Part shown: one piece after another, positions 8,564 through 16,969 of the stretch
How the letters are laid out: every line of letters starts with the position of its first letter
Position numbering within the stretch: position 1 is the stretch's first letter
Assembly (NCBI GenBank): GCA_016926155.1
Contig: JAFGPC010000135.1
Span: forward strand, 1-33,979
Source: Sedimentisphaerales bacterium
Lineage (GTDB): Bacteria; Planctomycetota; Phycisphaerae; Sedimentisphaerales; Anaerohalosphaeraceae
Direction: 5' to 3'
DNA: 33,979 nt
Notes under the pieces: generated by a model
Told to the model about the DNA's origin: nothing
What the model saw: only the letters and a program-made list of their open reading frames with translations
The model's database searches: none
Program-made: the position numbers and the translations under genes

Positions 8564-9322
8564 ATGCTTGCAATACAATTTACCATGCCGGAATGGAATT
8601 TCAGTTTAACGCCGTTCATCATCGGAGCCCTGTTCGGAATGGCATTATTTCTGGGTGGCCTTGCCGATCCCGACAAGATCATTGGTACCCTGCGGCTCAA
8701 GGATCTGCATGCGATGCGGACGATTTTCGTCTTCGTACTGGTGGGGATGCTGGGAACCTGGATTCTCAAGCTGACCGGCCATGCGAATTTGGACATCAAG
8801 CCGGCAACGATTGCCACGATTGTGATCGGCGGGGCGCTGCTGGGAGTAGGTTTCGGTATGACCGGATATTGTCCGGGTACGGGTCTGGCCTGTGCGGCAG
8901 CCGGCCGTTTCGACGCCCTGATTACTGTGCTGGGCATGTTTGCCGGGGCCGCCGGTTTTATCTGGATCTATCCGATGATTGTCGAGCCGATTAATTCACT
9001 GGCACAATACGATCTTGGCAAGATTACGATTACGGAGTATTTCGGCGTTGAGGAGAACCGGTTTGTGCAATACGGACTGGTGCCGACAATATTTGTGGTG
9101 GGGATGTTGGTATTATTTTTGACGCGACCGCGAGAAGAACGGCCGGCCCCGGATTACGCTCCACGAATGCCGGTGCGACCCCAGCCGACGGTCGAGGCTT
9201 CACCAAAACCTCGACAGGTCGAGATCACACCGCAGCAGGAAATTCCGTCTGCCAAGGACGAGCCGTGGGAGATCGATGAGGGCGAAGATCTGCCGGACGT
9301 ACAGGACGAGGAAACCTTATAA
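8564..9322 (+). CDS. YeeE/YedE-family transporter, C-terminal half-protein with charged cytoplasmic tail
   Basis: 252 residues. Residues 14-190 contain about five membrane helices and the second signature GYCPGTGLACAAAGRFDA with Cys103 and Cys110, matching the conserved sulfur-relay cysteines of the YeeE/YedE fold. Residues 190-252 form a Pro- and acid-rich tail (many E, D, P) not usual in the family; it is probably disordered and cytoplasmic. Start is the ATG after AAGGAGGG. It follows the first half-gene by 12 bases, so the pair forms an operon. No TusA or rhodanese-like partner (YeeD) is adjacent, unlike many thiosulfate uptake loci. Confidence 0.85.
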   Translation: MLAIQFTMPEWNFSLTPFIIGALFGMALFLGGLADPDKIIGTLRLKDLHAMRTIFVFVLVGMLGTWILKLTGHANLDIKPATIATIVIGGALLGVGFGMTGYCPGTGLACAAAGRFDALITVLGMFAGAAGFIWIYPMIVEPINSLAQYDLGKITITEYFGVEENRFVQYGLVPTIFVVGMLVLFLTRPREERPAPDYAPRMPVRPQPTVEASPKPRQVEITPQQEIPSAKDEPWEIDEGEDLPDVQDEETL

Positions 9323-9382
9323 GAAGAGTATGCAAATTCGTCTCAGAGTTACGCTGTAGTAATCATATGACAGCGATTATGT

Positions 9383-9757
9383 TTAGGTCGAAATACGGGC
9401 CGGCTTAAGAGCTTTCTTTCGTAACCGGGTAGCGGAGGGGCTGGGACCATCCGGATCAGTATTCGTTTGTGATCGGGCCAGATTTAGCTGCATGGTAAAG
9501 CTGTTGAGAATGGGTAACACGCTGTGCAAGTGCTCTGTAAACACAAGGTTTTCATAGACAGCTACAGCCTTTTGCAGTGTGCGGATTTCTTCCTTGCCAC
9601 GCTGCTTGTGCCGCAATAAGGCGGCAAGACGCTCAAAGTGCTCCCGATCGATGGAACCATCGTCGATCTGGTTTTGGTAAAAGTCAATGGCCTCGTCGAG
9701 TCCCAGTTGTTCTTCCATGTGTGTTGGTTTAAAACAAATACAATCGGAAAGATTCAT
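9383..9757 (-). CDS. Small hypothetical protein with TPR-like helical core
   Basis: 124 residues, soluble, no signal peptide. The central part (about 18-90) reads as paired helices: DEAIDFYQNQIDDGSI, then EHFERLAALLRHKQRGKEEIRTLQKAV, resembling a TPR-like hairpin with the spacing (Y, A, L, A) expected of that fold. The C-terminus is Arg/Lys-rich. Ribosome site GGGGAG precedes the ATG. It is the last gene of a minus-strand series after the zinc-ribbon gene (103-base gap). Function unknown; a protein-interaction role is inferred from the fold only. Confidence 0.6.
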   Translation of the reverse strand: MNLSDCICFKPTHMEEQLGLDEAIDFYQNQIDDGSIDREHFERLAALLRHKQRGKEEIRTLQKAVAVYENLVFTEHLHSVLPILNSFTMQLNLARSQTNTDPDGPSPSATRLRKKALKPARIST

Positions 9758-9860
9758 TGGTTGGTTCTCCCCACGTATCTGGTTTCGTCCCTGTGCATAT
9801 TTTGATCTTCGGCCGATTTTGCCCCCGTGTTAACCGGGAAGGCTGATTTCGAAAGGAAGA

Positions 9861-10100
9861 TTATTCCGGTAAATGGACAGACGGAGCTGTCTTTTCATAT
9901 TGAAGAAGGGCTTCCAGCAGGATGCCCCAGCGCGAATAGTCGGGTTTGCCAGGTGGCTCATCAGGCAAAAAAACCGACTGAGAGGATTGGAAGGGAATCG
10001 TGATGACGGAATAACACTGTTTGCATTGAATCGTCTGTCCGGCCAGATCATCCGGTTGATCCATCCTGAACCCACAACAGCCACATCGGACGCTAAGCAT
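9861..10100 (-). CDS. Small zinc-ribbon protein
   Basis: 79 residues from the ATG at 10100, chosen because AGGAG lies seven bases upstream; an in-frame TTG at 10136 has no good spacing. The N-terminus carries CGCC (Cys6, Cys8, Cys9) and CKQC (Cys26, Cys29) around a DDLAGQTIQC segment, which matches the short zinc ribbons (MJ0042-like) found at the start of many planctomycete proteins. Here the ribbon stands nearly alone, followed by about 50 residues without a known domain (FLPDEPPGKPDYSRWG). Role unknown. Confidence 0.65.
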   Translation of the reverse strand: MLSVRCGCCGFRMDQPDDLAGQTIQCKQCYSVITIPFQSSQSVFLPDEPPGKPDYSRWGILLEALLQYEKTAPSVHLPE

Positions 10101-10405
10101 ACCTCGACTCCTCAATTTGAGAGACAGATCCTTCAACCTCCGTGTGCCTGTGTGCCTTCCATGACGCGTTTCAGTATCTCCCCTCCGAAACCTTTATTAC
10201 AAGGCCCTATAATAAACAATGCAAGAAAGAAATAGGGGGGAGATGTATGTGAGTGTTCATATTGTGACAAGAGGCTTATATCGGTGTGATGGAGATATAA
10301 ATTATAGGACGTTATTTCCAAAAAAATTGTATAAAAAATGAGACGGATAAACGATTTGTTACGGGAATCGTACAAAACATACTATGGAACAGGAAGGGCG
10401 GGGGA
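10101..10405. other. Intergenic stretch between SGNH hydrolase and zinc-ribbon genes
   Basis: AT-rich in its 10260-10360 part. TATAAT-like words occur at 10208 (plus) and near 10306 (minus), but neither has a -35 at a usable distance. No hairpin with a T-run and no credible ORF were found. Confidence 0.4.
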
Positions 10406-12334
10406 CTAGTCTGAGAAAGTGGCAACCGACCGTCCTGTACTTTGCTTAGCAGCCCACTCAAGGGCCTGTTGTGCAGGCAAATATTGGGGATCGAATTCCA
10501 GAACCCGGGCGTATTGTTGGGCTGCTTGTTTGATATTTCCGATACGGGCAAGAGCGTGGCCGAGACACATACGGAAATTGTGTACTTCGGGAAACTTCTC
10601 GACCACCGGTCGGATCTGCTCGATGGCCTGTGGATATTGCTGGAACTGATAGAGCAGGGTGGCATAGTTGTATCTTAGATGCCAGTCCTCGGGATATGTT
10701 GCTATGGCAGTCCGGTAATCACGAATGCAATTAGACATCTGTTGCGGATTAAGACGGTTTTGGAGTGTAGCAATTTGCCGTTCCGTTTGCGTCTGTCGTA
10801 TCTCATGGTCGAGTTGTTCGGTGAAGGGGGGATGAGTGGTCATGCGAGCCATGGCGGCCATCGCGTTAATCCGGTTCCATTCGGTATATCCAAGACGTTC
10901 TGCGCATTGCTGCATGGAAGGAATTGATGCGGATCTCCTTGGAGCAAGGTTGCGATCCTGGGACAAGGCGACTCGAGCGGATTGCAGGAGGTATTTGGCG
11001 ATTTTATAATCACCCTTAAAATTGGGGTGCACATGGTCGTAAAACCATTCCGAACCAAACGTTGTGTTGGTGCAGATTTCAGAAAGAATCGTTTCAGTAT
11101 CGACAAGGCGAACTGGAAGCTCTTTGTATTGTCCGACGATGTTTCGAATAATTGCATTCATGCCGGAATCGGTTCGGAACGGAAGGGCGTCAAGGTCGCG
11201 AGCCAGAATAAAATGCGTTCTGGCCGACTCTTTATCATTAAGGGCAAAATAGCAACGAGCCAGTCGGAAATGGATTTCGGCATACCGGTCGTCAATACCG
11301 CCGGCTTCTTGATATTGTTCGATAGCTTTCTTATATTGTTTTTTGGATTCGTATTGAATAGCGGCGGTGTAGAATTGTCTCCATTTGTTCAATTGGTCCG
11401 GCGAGAGATTGTTTCGATGCAGTGAACCCAGGGGAGGAAAATCACGAAGATTGACAGGGATCGTCGAAACCAGAACAGATGCCCCTGCATCAAGGCCACT
11501 CCGGCAAATTGCATTCAGATTGTTTTGGAAATTGGTATAAACCGGTTCTCTGGCCGGATCCGCCAAGGCGATGTACTGAGTACGAAAGAATTCTTCCGTC
11601 TGCGTCTTTTGTTCCTGAGAAAGTTCTGATGGATGGCCCTTGATTTGCAGTGTGAGCCACTGGGCCAGGTGTGTCTTTTTCAGGGTATGGACTGCCGGAA
11701 TCAGGGAAGGGTATTTTCCGAGCAAGCTGTGTGGCCCGTAAAGCCCACACAATTCGTTATTGCCCATGTAAACAAGGAACACATCCGGTTTGAGTGTCGC
11801 GCATTCTTCGGCAATCGCACGAACCATGTGAGAATTAATACCGCGGACAGCGGCATTAATAACCTCAATATGCTGTTGTGGGTAATACGTTTGTAGCATG
11901 AACTCGAGGATGCGGGCAAAGCCGAAAGACGGATCGGGCGTGCCCATGGCGGCCGATTCGCCCAGAACAAAAATCCGGATGGTATCTTTAGGCTTTTCGG
12001 CCCGGATCAGGCACGGATGCGGAGAGCCGGGCGGCGGATGGTGATAGAACCAGACGTACCATTCGTTGGTTGTCAGGACACCGGGAGTATGGGAAGGAAT
12101 AAAAAAAGCAGCCGGGCGACCCACACCGCACAAGTGGAGGGCTAATTCCAGGAGAACCAGGACGAGAAGAGGCGCCATGAAAAGCATGGCAATGCGGGCA
12201 GACCACAAGCGCCGGCCTGTCAAACGTTCTTTCGTTCTCCTCTCTCTCCCAGGCTCACTTCGCCTCTTCGGCGTCCTCTTGTCCTCTCCTCGAGGGCAAG
12301 CCATCGAATTGCCACGTGCTTTTGGCTTGGCCAC
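10406..12334 (-). CDS. Membrane-anchored SGNH/GDSL-type hydrolase with internal TPR region
   Basis: 642 residues if the GTG at 12334 is used. The start is uncertain: no clear ribosome site is seen, and an in-frame ATG at 12304 or later starts are possible. The first 45 residues are strongly basic, then a single membrane helix (about 47-70), so the rest is probably outside the cytoplasm. SGNH landmarks are VLGESAA with Ser127 as nucleophile (block I, GES instead of GDS), YMGNNE at 189-194 (block III) and YDHVHPN with Asp433 and His436 (block V). Between blocks III and V, residues about 317-385 are TPR-like (KKAIEQYQEAGGI, IHFRLARCYFALNDKESA), and further TPR units occupy 540-630. This layout is seen in SGNH-TPR proteins suspected in polysaccharide acyl modification; substrate unknown. 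Confidence 0.8.
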   Translation of the reverse strand: MAKPKARGNSMACPRGEDKRTPKRRSEPGRERRTKERLTGRRLWSARIAMLFMAPLLVLVLLELALHLCGVGRPAAFFIPSHTPGVLTTNEWYVWFYHHPPPGSPHPCLIRAEKPKDTIRIFVLGESAAMGTPDPSFGFARILEFMLQTYYPQQHIEVINAAVRGINSHMVRAIAEECATLKPDVFLVYMGNNELCGLYGPHSLLGKYPSLIPAVHTLKKTHLAQWLTLQIKGHPSELSQEQKTQTEEFFRTQYIALADPAREPVYTNFQNNLNAICRSGLDAGASVLVSTIPVNLRDFPPLGSLHRNNLSPDQLNKWRQFYTAAIQYESKKQYKKAIEQYQEAGGIDDRYAEIHFRLARCYFALNDKESARTHFILARDLDALPFRTDSGMNAIIRNIVGQYKELPVRLVDTETILSEICTNTTFGSEWFYDHVHPNFKGDYKIAKYLLQSARVALSQDRNLAPRRSASIPSMQQCAERLGYTEWNRINAMAAMARMTTHPPFTEQLDHEIRQTQTERQIATLQNRLNPQQMSNCIRDYRTAIATYPEDWHLRYNYATLLYQFQQYPQAIEQIRPVVEKFPEVHNFRMCLGHALARIGNIKQAAQQYARVLEFDPQYLPAQQALEWAAKQSTGRSVATFSD

Positions 12335-12458
12335 GGTAAGATTCCGAAAACGATCCTACGAGCGGCCATCCGTTCGGACGCGCAGCGCACGAAATATCGA
12401 GTTGCCAACCCTGTTGTCCGTGTCGACGCGCCCCAACCGACGCGCCGCCTGGACGGAT

Positions 12459-12480
12459 AAAAACCAGGTCTATCGACCTG
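12459..12480 (-). terminator. Hairpin plus oligo-T in the leader of the SGNH gene (attenuator or small-RNA end)
   Basis: On the minus strand CAGGTC-GATA-GACCTG (12480-12465) is followed by one G and five T (12463-12459). It lies about 55 bases after the predicted start of transcription and about 125 bases before the GTG, so it could stop transcription early. Confidence 0.45.
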
Positions 12481-12540
12481 CACGCAACTCTGTGATGCTT
12501 CCCATCGTGTTGACCAATGTGCTGTATGAACAGCAACCAT

Positions 12541-12570
12541 AGCATACCAGAAAAGAAGGGTAAAAGTCAA
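12541..12570 (-). promoter_or_regulatory. Promoter for the SGNH hydrolase leader
   Basis: Minus strand: TTGACT (12570-12565), an 18-base spacer, then TATGCT (12546-12541) preceded by TGG, an extended -10. Confidence 0.55.
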
Positions 12571-12686
12571 GCAAAATGCCTCTGTGCGTAGAAACAGGCT
12601 CGTATTCGAACTATCAGGCTCGAAAAAGAACACAAGACTGTATAGAGCCAACAAGAATCAACCGGAAGGAATCAAGGATAATTGTC

Positions 12687-12716
12687 TTGAGACGAGAGAT
12701 GTGGATATGATATAAT
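12687..12716 (+). promoter_or_regulatory. Promoter for the RCC1/beta-helix giant protein
   Basis: TTGAGA (12687-12692), 18-base spacer, perfect TATAAT (12711-12716) preceded by TGA, an extended -10. The start codon is about 33 bases after the predicted transcription start. Confidence 0.7.
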
Positions 12717-12755
12717 CAGTTCCGAGGGTAATAGATAACTTCAGGAGGGATTAAA

Positions 12756-15700
12756 ATGGTTGGGGCGTTACGCTTTCAGGGAATCACGTGGTTGGCACTC
12801 TTGCTCTGGCTACTGATGCTTCCAAAACCAGCCCGCGCTGCCGAGATTGTGGGATGGGGGAGTAGTACCCAAGACGGTCTAACTACGCCTCCATCTGGGG
12901 ACGATTATATCGCTATTAGCGCAGGTGCCGATCATGTCTTGGCCCTGAAAACCGACGGCAGCATCGTCGGATGGGGTAGAAATAATATTTATGGTAAGGC
13001 CACACCACCACCGGGCCATGATTATATCGCTGTTGCTGCAGGTGATTATGTTAGTATTGCCCTCAAGGCTAACGGGACAATTATTGCTTGGGGAGATGGC
13101 GGTTCAGGTATTTCCCTACAACCCACCTGTTGTGACCACATTGCCATCGCGGCAGGAAGGCATTACGGTCTGGCTCTCACAGCCGATAGTAGTATTATTG
13201 GCTGGGGGTATTCCATTGCGGATCAGATTCTACCTGCAGGAAATGATTATATCGCCATCTCGGCAGGGAGTCGGTATAATCTAGCCTTGAAAGCTGACGG
13301 TAGCATTGTCGGGTGGGGTGATAATGAATATGGCCAGGCTACCCCTCCACCGGGGAATGATTACGTTGCCATCTCGGCAGGTTGGTATTACAGTCTGGCC
13401 TTGAAAGCCGATGGCAGTATTGTCGGGTGGGGTAATAATGAATGGGGCCAGGCTACCCCTCCACCGGGGAATGATTACGTTGCCATCTCGGCAGGTATGT
13501 ATTATAGTCTGGCCTTGAAAGCTGACGGCAGTATCGTCGATTGGGGAAGACAAAGAAATACGACTTTGCCGACTGACGGTGATTATATTGCCATCGCCGC
13601 CGGGCACCACAACACAAGCGATTTCGGTTTCGCATTAAAGAGTGTTTTTCGTGTTATTCCCAAACAGATTCCCTTCGTATTACCCGCACAAAGTCAGGAG
13701 CCAATCGAACATACACTTATTCTGCATAATGAGAAGCATAAGACGGCTGAATGGGCATTGGCTGTTGAGGGTGATTGTAGTTGGCTGGAGGTTGACAAGA
13801 ATTTCGGAACACTTGGCCCGCAACAACTGGAAACTATCACTCTTACCGCATCTCCCCAAGGTCTTTCTCCCAATACGTATGCATGCACCCTGACAATTAC
13901 GAATTCCCTGGAGGAAGATACCGATATTATTCCCATCACTTTCACTATACCCCCTCAACCGATCTTGGTACCTCAACACTATTCCACTATTCAGGCGGCC
14001 ATCAATGCAGCGCATAATGGGGATACTGTTCTCGTATCCCCAGGGGAGTATGTTATTTCTGCTCCACTTACTTTTAATGGTAAGGCGATCACGGTCAAGG
14101 CGGAGAGCGAGTTGGGAGCTTCTGTCACCACTATCAGGATGGGGACTCCGATTAATCCTAACCATGCCTCTGTCCTTTACTTTACAAAGGGAGAAACGGC
14201 TTCATCCATTTTGGATGGTTTCACTATTACCGGGGGCCGAGGAGAATCATGGCAAGTGGACTGGGGGGACTTCATTGATGATATGAATGCTGGCGGTGGG
14301 ATCTACTGTGTTGAGGCAAGTCCCACCATTAGAAACTGCACAATTACGGGAAATTCGACATGGCGAGAAGGGGGTAATGGTGGTGGGATCTACTGCAGTT
14401 ATGCAAATTCCACGATTATGAATTGTACTATTACTGGGAATACGACATGGAGTAACGGTGGCGGTATATGGTGCGGTGAGTCGTCAGTAACGATTAAAGA
14501 CTGTCTGGTTTCTAACAACACAGCTAGAAGTGGTGGCGGCATATTTTGTGAGGAGTCGTTGGTAACGATTATAGACTGTATGGTTTCCAATAACATAGTA
14601 GACTCATATGGAAGTGGCCTTTATTGTCAATATTCTTCAGAGATAATCCTCTCAGGATGTACTTTCGCAGGCAACTCTGCCATTTACAATGCAATATGGT
14701 GTTGTGGCAGGTCACATACGACTGTAACGAATTGCATCATCTGGAACAATGCAGGTGGAGCATTGAATGTGGATGACGGTTCTTCAATATGCGTGGATTA
14801 TTCGTGTATCGAAGACGAACAAGTCTGGCCTGGAACAGGAAATATATACCAAGATCCGCTATTCTGTGGTTGGGAGACATCCGAAGTACGAGTCCAAAAT
14901 CAGAGCCAATTCGAGGCTGTATTGGGTGGTTCTGACGGCTTCAATTTTGCACTTTCCTGTCAATCTCCCTGCTTGGGTACCGGACAGGACGGAACCAACA
15001 TGGGCGCTGATGCAGGTATTTGTGATTCTGCTAAGTCAAGTGTACGTACCATAGTGCTGGAAAAGGGTGTCTATCAAATAGAGGGATTTAATCTGGCCTG
15101 TAATGTAAGCATTCAAGGGGCGGGACCATCCGAAACAATCATAGAAGGCACTGTTTCTGGTTTACGGACAGGCGCTTCCCTCTCTGGTATTACAATTAGA
15201 AATGGGACTGCTCATGGAATCCGTATTAACCGAGGTGATAATCCATCGATTTCGAACTGTGTAGTTACCGAGAATGCGGCAGGTGGCATCTTATACTATG
15301 GAGAGAGTATAATTATAACAGATTGTATGATTGCCAAGAATTCAGGGGCCGGTATCTCTGGTGGTGGTACAAAGTGGACTATTACGGATTGTACGATCAC
15401 AAATAATTCAAATGAAAACAATTCTGGAGGGGGGATGTCCTTTACCTCAGGAGACAACACTATTACTAATTGCACGATTTCAAATAACTTTACTCGATTT
15501 GCTGGGGGTGGTGTATACCTAACCCATAACGCCAGGATAACCATGACAGGATGCACGATTTCTGGAAACTCTGCCGGCTACTATGGCAATGCAATCTATT
15601 GTAATGATGACTCAGCGTCGACAATAATGAACTGTTTGATAATTGATAACTCGGGTGGGTATAACGCTGCTATTCATTGTGAAGATGATACCTCTTCCAA

Positions 15701-16952
15701 CTTTATGGGATGTACAATAGCAGGCAATAGAGGGGATTCCCAGAATAGTGGCGTGCGCTGCAGGCATTATGCAAGTGCAATGATAACCAATAGCATTATA
15801 TGGGACAACCTGGAAATACCATTGGAGGCTAAGGAAAATTCATCCATTCAAGTGGTCTTTTCCTGTATCGAGAAGGATTGGCCGGGAACCGGAAACATTT
15901 TCGTAAATCCTTTATTCGTCACAGGCCCCCTTGGTGATTACTACCTCAGTCAAGTGGCCTCGGGACAGGGCCAGACCAGCCCCTGCGTGGATACCGGTAA
16001 CGACATGGCTGTCAATCTGGGGATGGATACGAGATCCACCCGAACGGATGATATATGGGACAGGGGCATCGTCGATATGGGATACCATTATCCAGGTAAT
16101 GAATCATTATCCGCGGCCGACCTTTCCGGCGACGGTGTCGTGAACCTGCTGGATTTTGCCATCCTCGCCGGTCAATGGGATCTTATGGGTTCTATCGGGC
16201 AGCCCGGCGCATCGGATCTTCCGAAGATTGTTGCAGGGCAGCGGACCATCGATGCCTCTATCGCCGATTGGCCTGACGATACGATCTGGATCGATCTGGA
16301 CCGAGTCTATGATGGCGGGCCGGACGACATCCCAGAGGCGCGATTCGCCCTGGCCTGGGATAACCGGACCAACACTATCTACGCCGCCGTGATCGTTACC
16401 GACACAGATCATGTTTTTGCGGATCAGTATGGAACATGGGATGGCTCCGACCGAATCGAAGTCTATTGTCAGGGCGATGCCGCAGGCGGGACCGGCTGGT
16501 ATGGGATCTATGATCAGGCCCAGCAGTACTACCTCGCTCCGGACACGACTGGTGGTTCGTGGGCCCGCTGGCCGAATGATCAGGAGATTGCCCCGGATGC
16601 CGGTCTGGAGTTCGCTGTTGCCGTTTATGGCAATGTGATTGTCTATGAGGCGGCCGTAACTCCATTTGACTACTATGGGGGCCTTGTGGGTCAGCCGTCT
16701 GTGGTGACGGATTTAGACGTTGGAAAGGTCATCGGATTTGACATTGTCGCCTTGACACGGACTAGTTCCGGCGGTTACGGAATGCTATCCGCTAATGACA
16801 TGCAAGGTAAATATCACGATGCCGATCAGTTTGCTCACTATCTGCTTATATCGACATGGGATTGTGAAGACCTGTCCGCCGATCTGGACGGCGATTGCTA
16901 CGTAAACATTAATGATCTGGCCATTCTCGCCGAAGTCTGGCTCTGGCCATAA
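12756..16952 (+). CDS. Giant exported protein: RCC1-like repeats, two beta-helices, CBM9-like domain, split dockerin
   Basis: 1398 residues; signal peptide 1-28 (ends PARA). Residues 30-293 are seven RCC1-like repeats built on IVGWG...DYIAISAG...LALKADGS, enough for a seven-bladed propeller. A beta-sandwich (about 295-402) follows, then a right-handed beta-helix (405-692; STIQAAINAAHNGDTVLVSPG start, then NCTITGN-type rungs), a second beta-helix (about 765-1042), a dockerin-like half (DLSGDGVVNLLDFAILAGQW, about 1118-1146), a CBM9-like domain (1157-1368; ARFALAWDNRTNTIYAAVIV) and a second dockerin-like half at the very C-terminus (DLDGDCYVNINDLAILAEVW). No enzyme motif was recognised; the beta-helices could be lyase-like or purely adhesive. 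AGGAGG precedes the ATG. It converges with glmS, with only 17 bases between the stop codons. Confidence 0.9.
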   Translation: MVGALRFQGITWLALLLWLLMLPKPARAAEIVGWGSSTQDGLTTPPSGDDYIAISAGADHVLALKTDGSIVGWGRNNIYGKATPPPGHDYIAVAAGDYVSIALKANGTIIAWGDGGSGISLQPTCCDHIAIAAGRHYGLALTADSSIIGWGYSIADQILPAGNDYIAISAGSRYNLALKADGSIVGWGDNEYGQATPPPGNDYVAISAGWYYSLALKADGSIVGWGNNEWGQATPPPGNDYVAISAGMYYSLALKADGSIVDWGRQRNTTLPTDGDYIAIAAGHHNTSDFGFALKSVFRVIPKQIPFVLPAQSQEPIEHTLILHNEKHKTAEWALAVEGDCSWLEVDKNFGTLGPQQLETITLTASPQGLSPNTYACTLTITNSLEEDTDIIPITFTIPPQPILVPQHYSTIQAAINAAHNGDTVLVSPGEYVISAPLTFNGKAITVKAESELGASVTTIRMGTPINPNHASVLYFTKGETASSILDGFTITGGRGESWQVDWGDFIDDMNAGGGIYCVEASPTIRNCTITGNSTWREGGNGGGIYCSYANSTIMNCTITGNTTWSNGGGIWCGESSVTIKDCLVSNNTARSGGGIFCEESLVTIIDCMVSNNIVDSYGSGLYCQYSSEIILSGCTFAGNSAIYNAIWCCGRSHTTVTNCIIWNNAGGALNVDDGSSICVDYSCIEDEQVWPGTGNIYQDPLFCGWETSEVRVQNQSQFEAVLGGSDGFNFALSCQSPCLGTGQDGTNMGADAGICDSAKSSVRTIVLEKGVYQIEGFNLACNVSIQGAGPSETIIEGTVSGLRTGASLSGITIRNGTAHGIRINRGDNPSISNCVVTENAAGGILYYGESIIITDCMIAKNSGAGISGGGTKWTITDCTITNNSNENNSGGGMSFTSGDNTITNCTISNNFTRFAGGGVYLTHNARITMTGCTISGNSAGYYGNAIYCNDDSASTIMNCLIIDNSGGYNAAIHCEDDTSSNFMGCTIAGNRGDSQNSGVRCRHYASAMITNSIIWDNLEIPLEAKENSSIQVVFSCIEKDWPGTGNIFVNPLFVTGPLGDYYLSQVASGQGQTSPCVDTGNDMAVNLGMDTRSTRTDDIWDRGIVDMGYHYPGNESLSAADLSGDGVVNLLDFAILAGQWDLMGSIGQPGASDLPKIVAGQRTIDASIADWPDDTIWIDLDRVYDGGPDDIPEARFALAWDNRTNTIYAAVIVTDTDHVFADQYGTWDGSDRIEVYCQGDAAGGTGWYGIYDQAQQYYLAPDTTGGSWARWPNDQEIAPDAGLEFAVAVYGNVIVYEAAVTPFDYYGGLVGQPSVVTDLDVGKVIGFDIVALTRTSSGGYGMLSANDMQGKYHDADQFAHYLLISTWDCEDLSADLDGDCYVNINDLAILAEVWLWP
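13302..13545 (+). repeat. 114-bp tandem repeat in the RCC1-like region
   Basis: Two neighbouring repeat units are nearly identical at DNA level with a 114-base (38-codon) period; for example the ttacgttgcc segment recurs at 13361 and 13475. Other units in the propeller are more diverged, so this pair is recent or homogenised. Confidence 0.8.
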
Positions 16953-16969
16953 ATAAAAATCTGCTCCTT

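Larger units (their letters stand above)
12335..12755. other. Divergent regulatory region with a structured GC-rich leader
   Basis: Two promoters point outward (separate entries). Between them is a direct repeat CAGGCTCG (12595-12602 and 12615-12622), exactly 20 bases apart, so on the same DNA face. The minus-strand leader (about 12335-12533) is GC-rich with a repeated GGCGCGTCG and several small inverted repeats. No ORF here is supported. Confidence 0.45.

Noticed and set aside
12990-13550. Regular repeats that could suggest a CRISPR array
   Set aside because: They are in-frame codon repeats of a propeller protein, without unique spacers.
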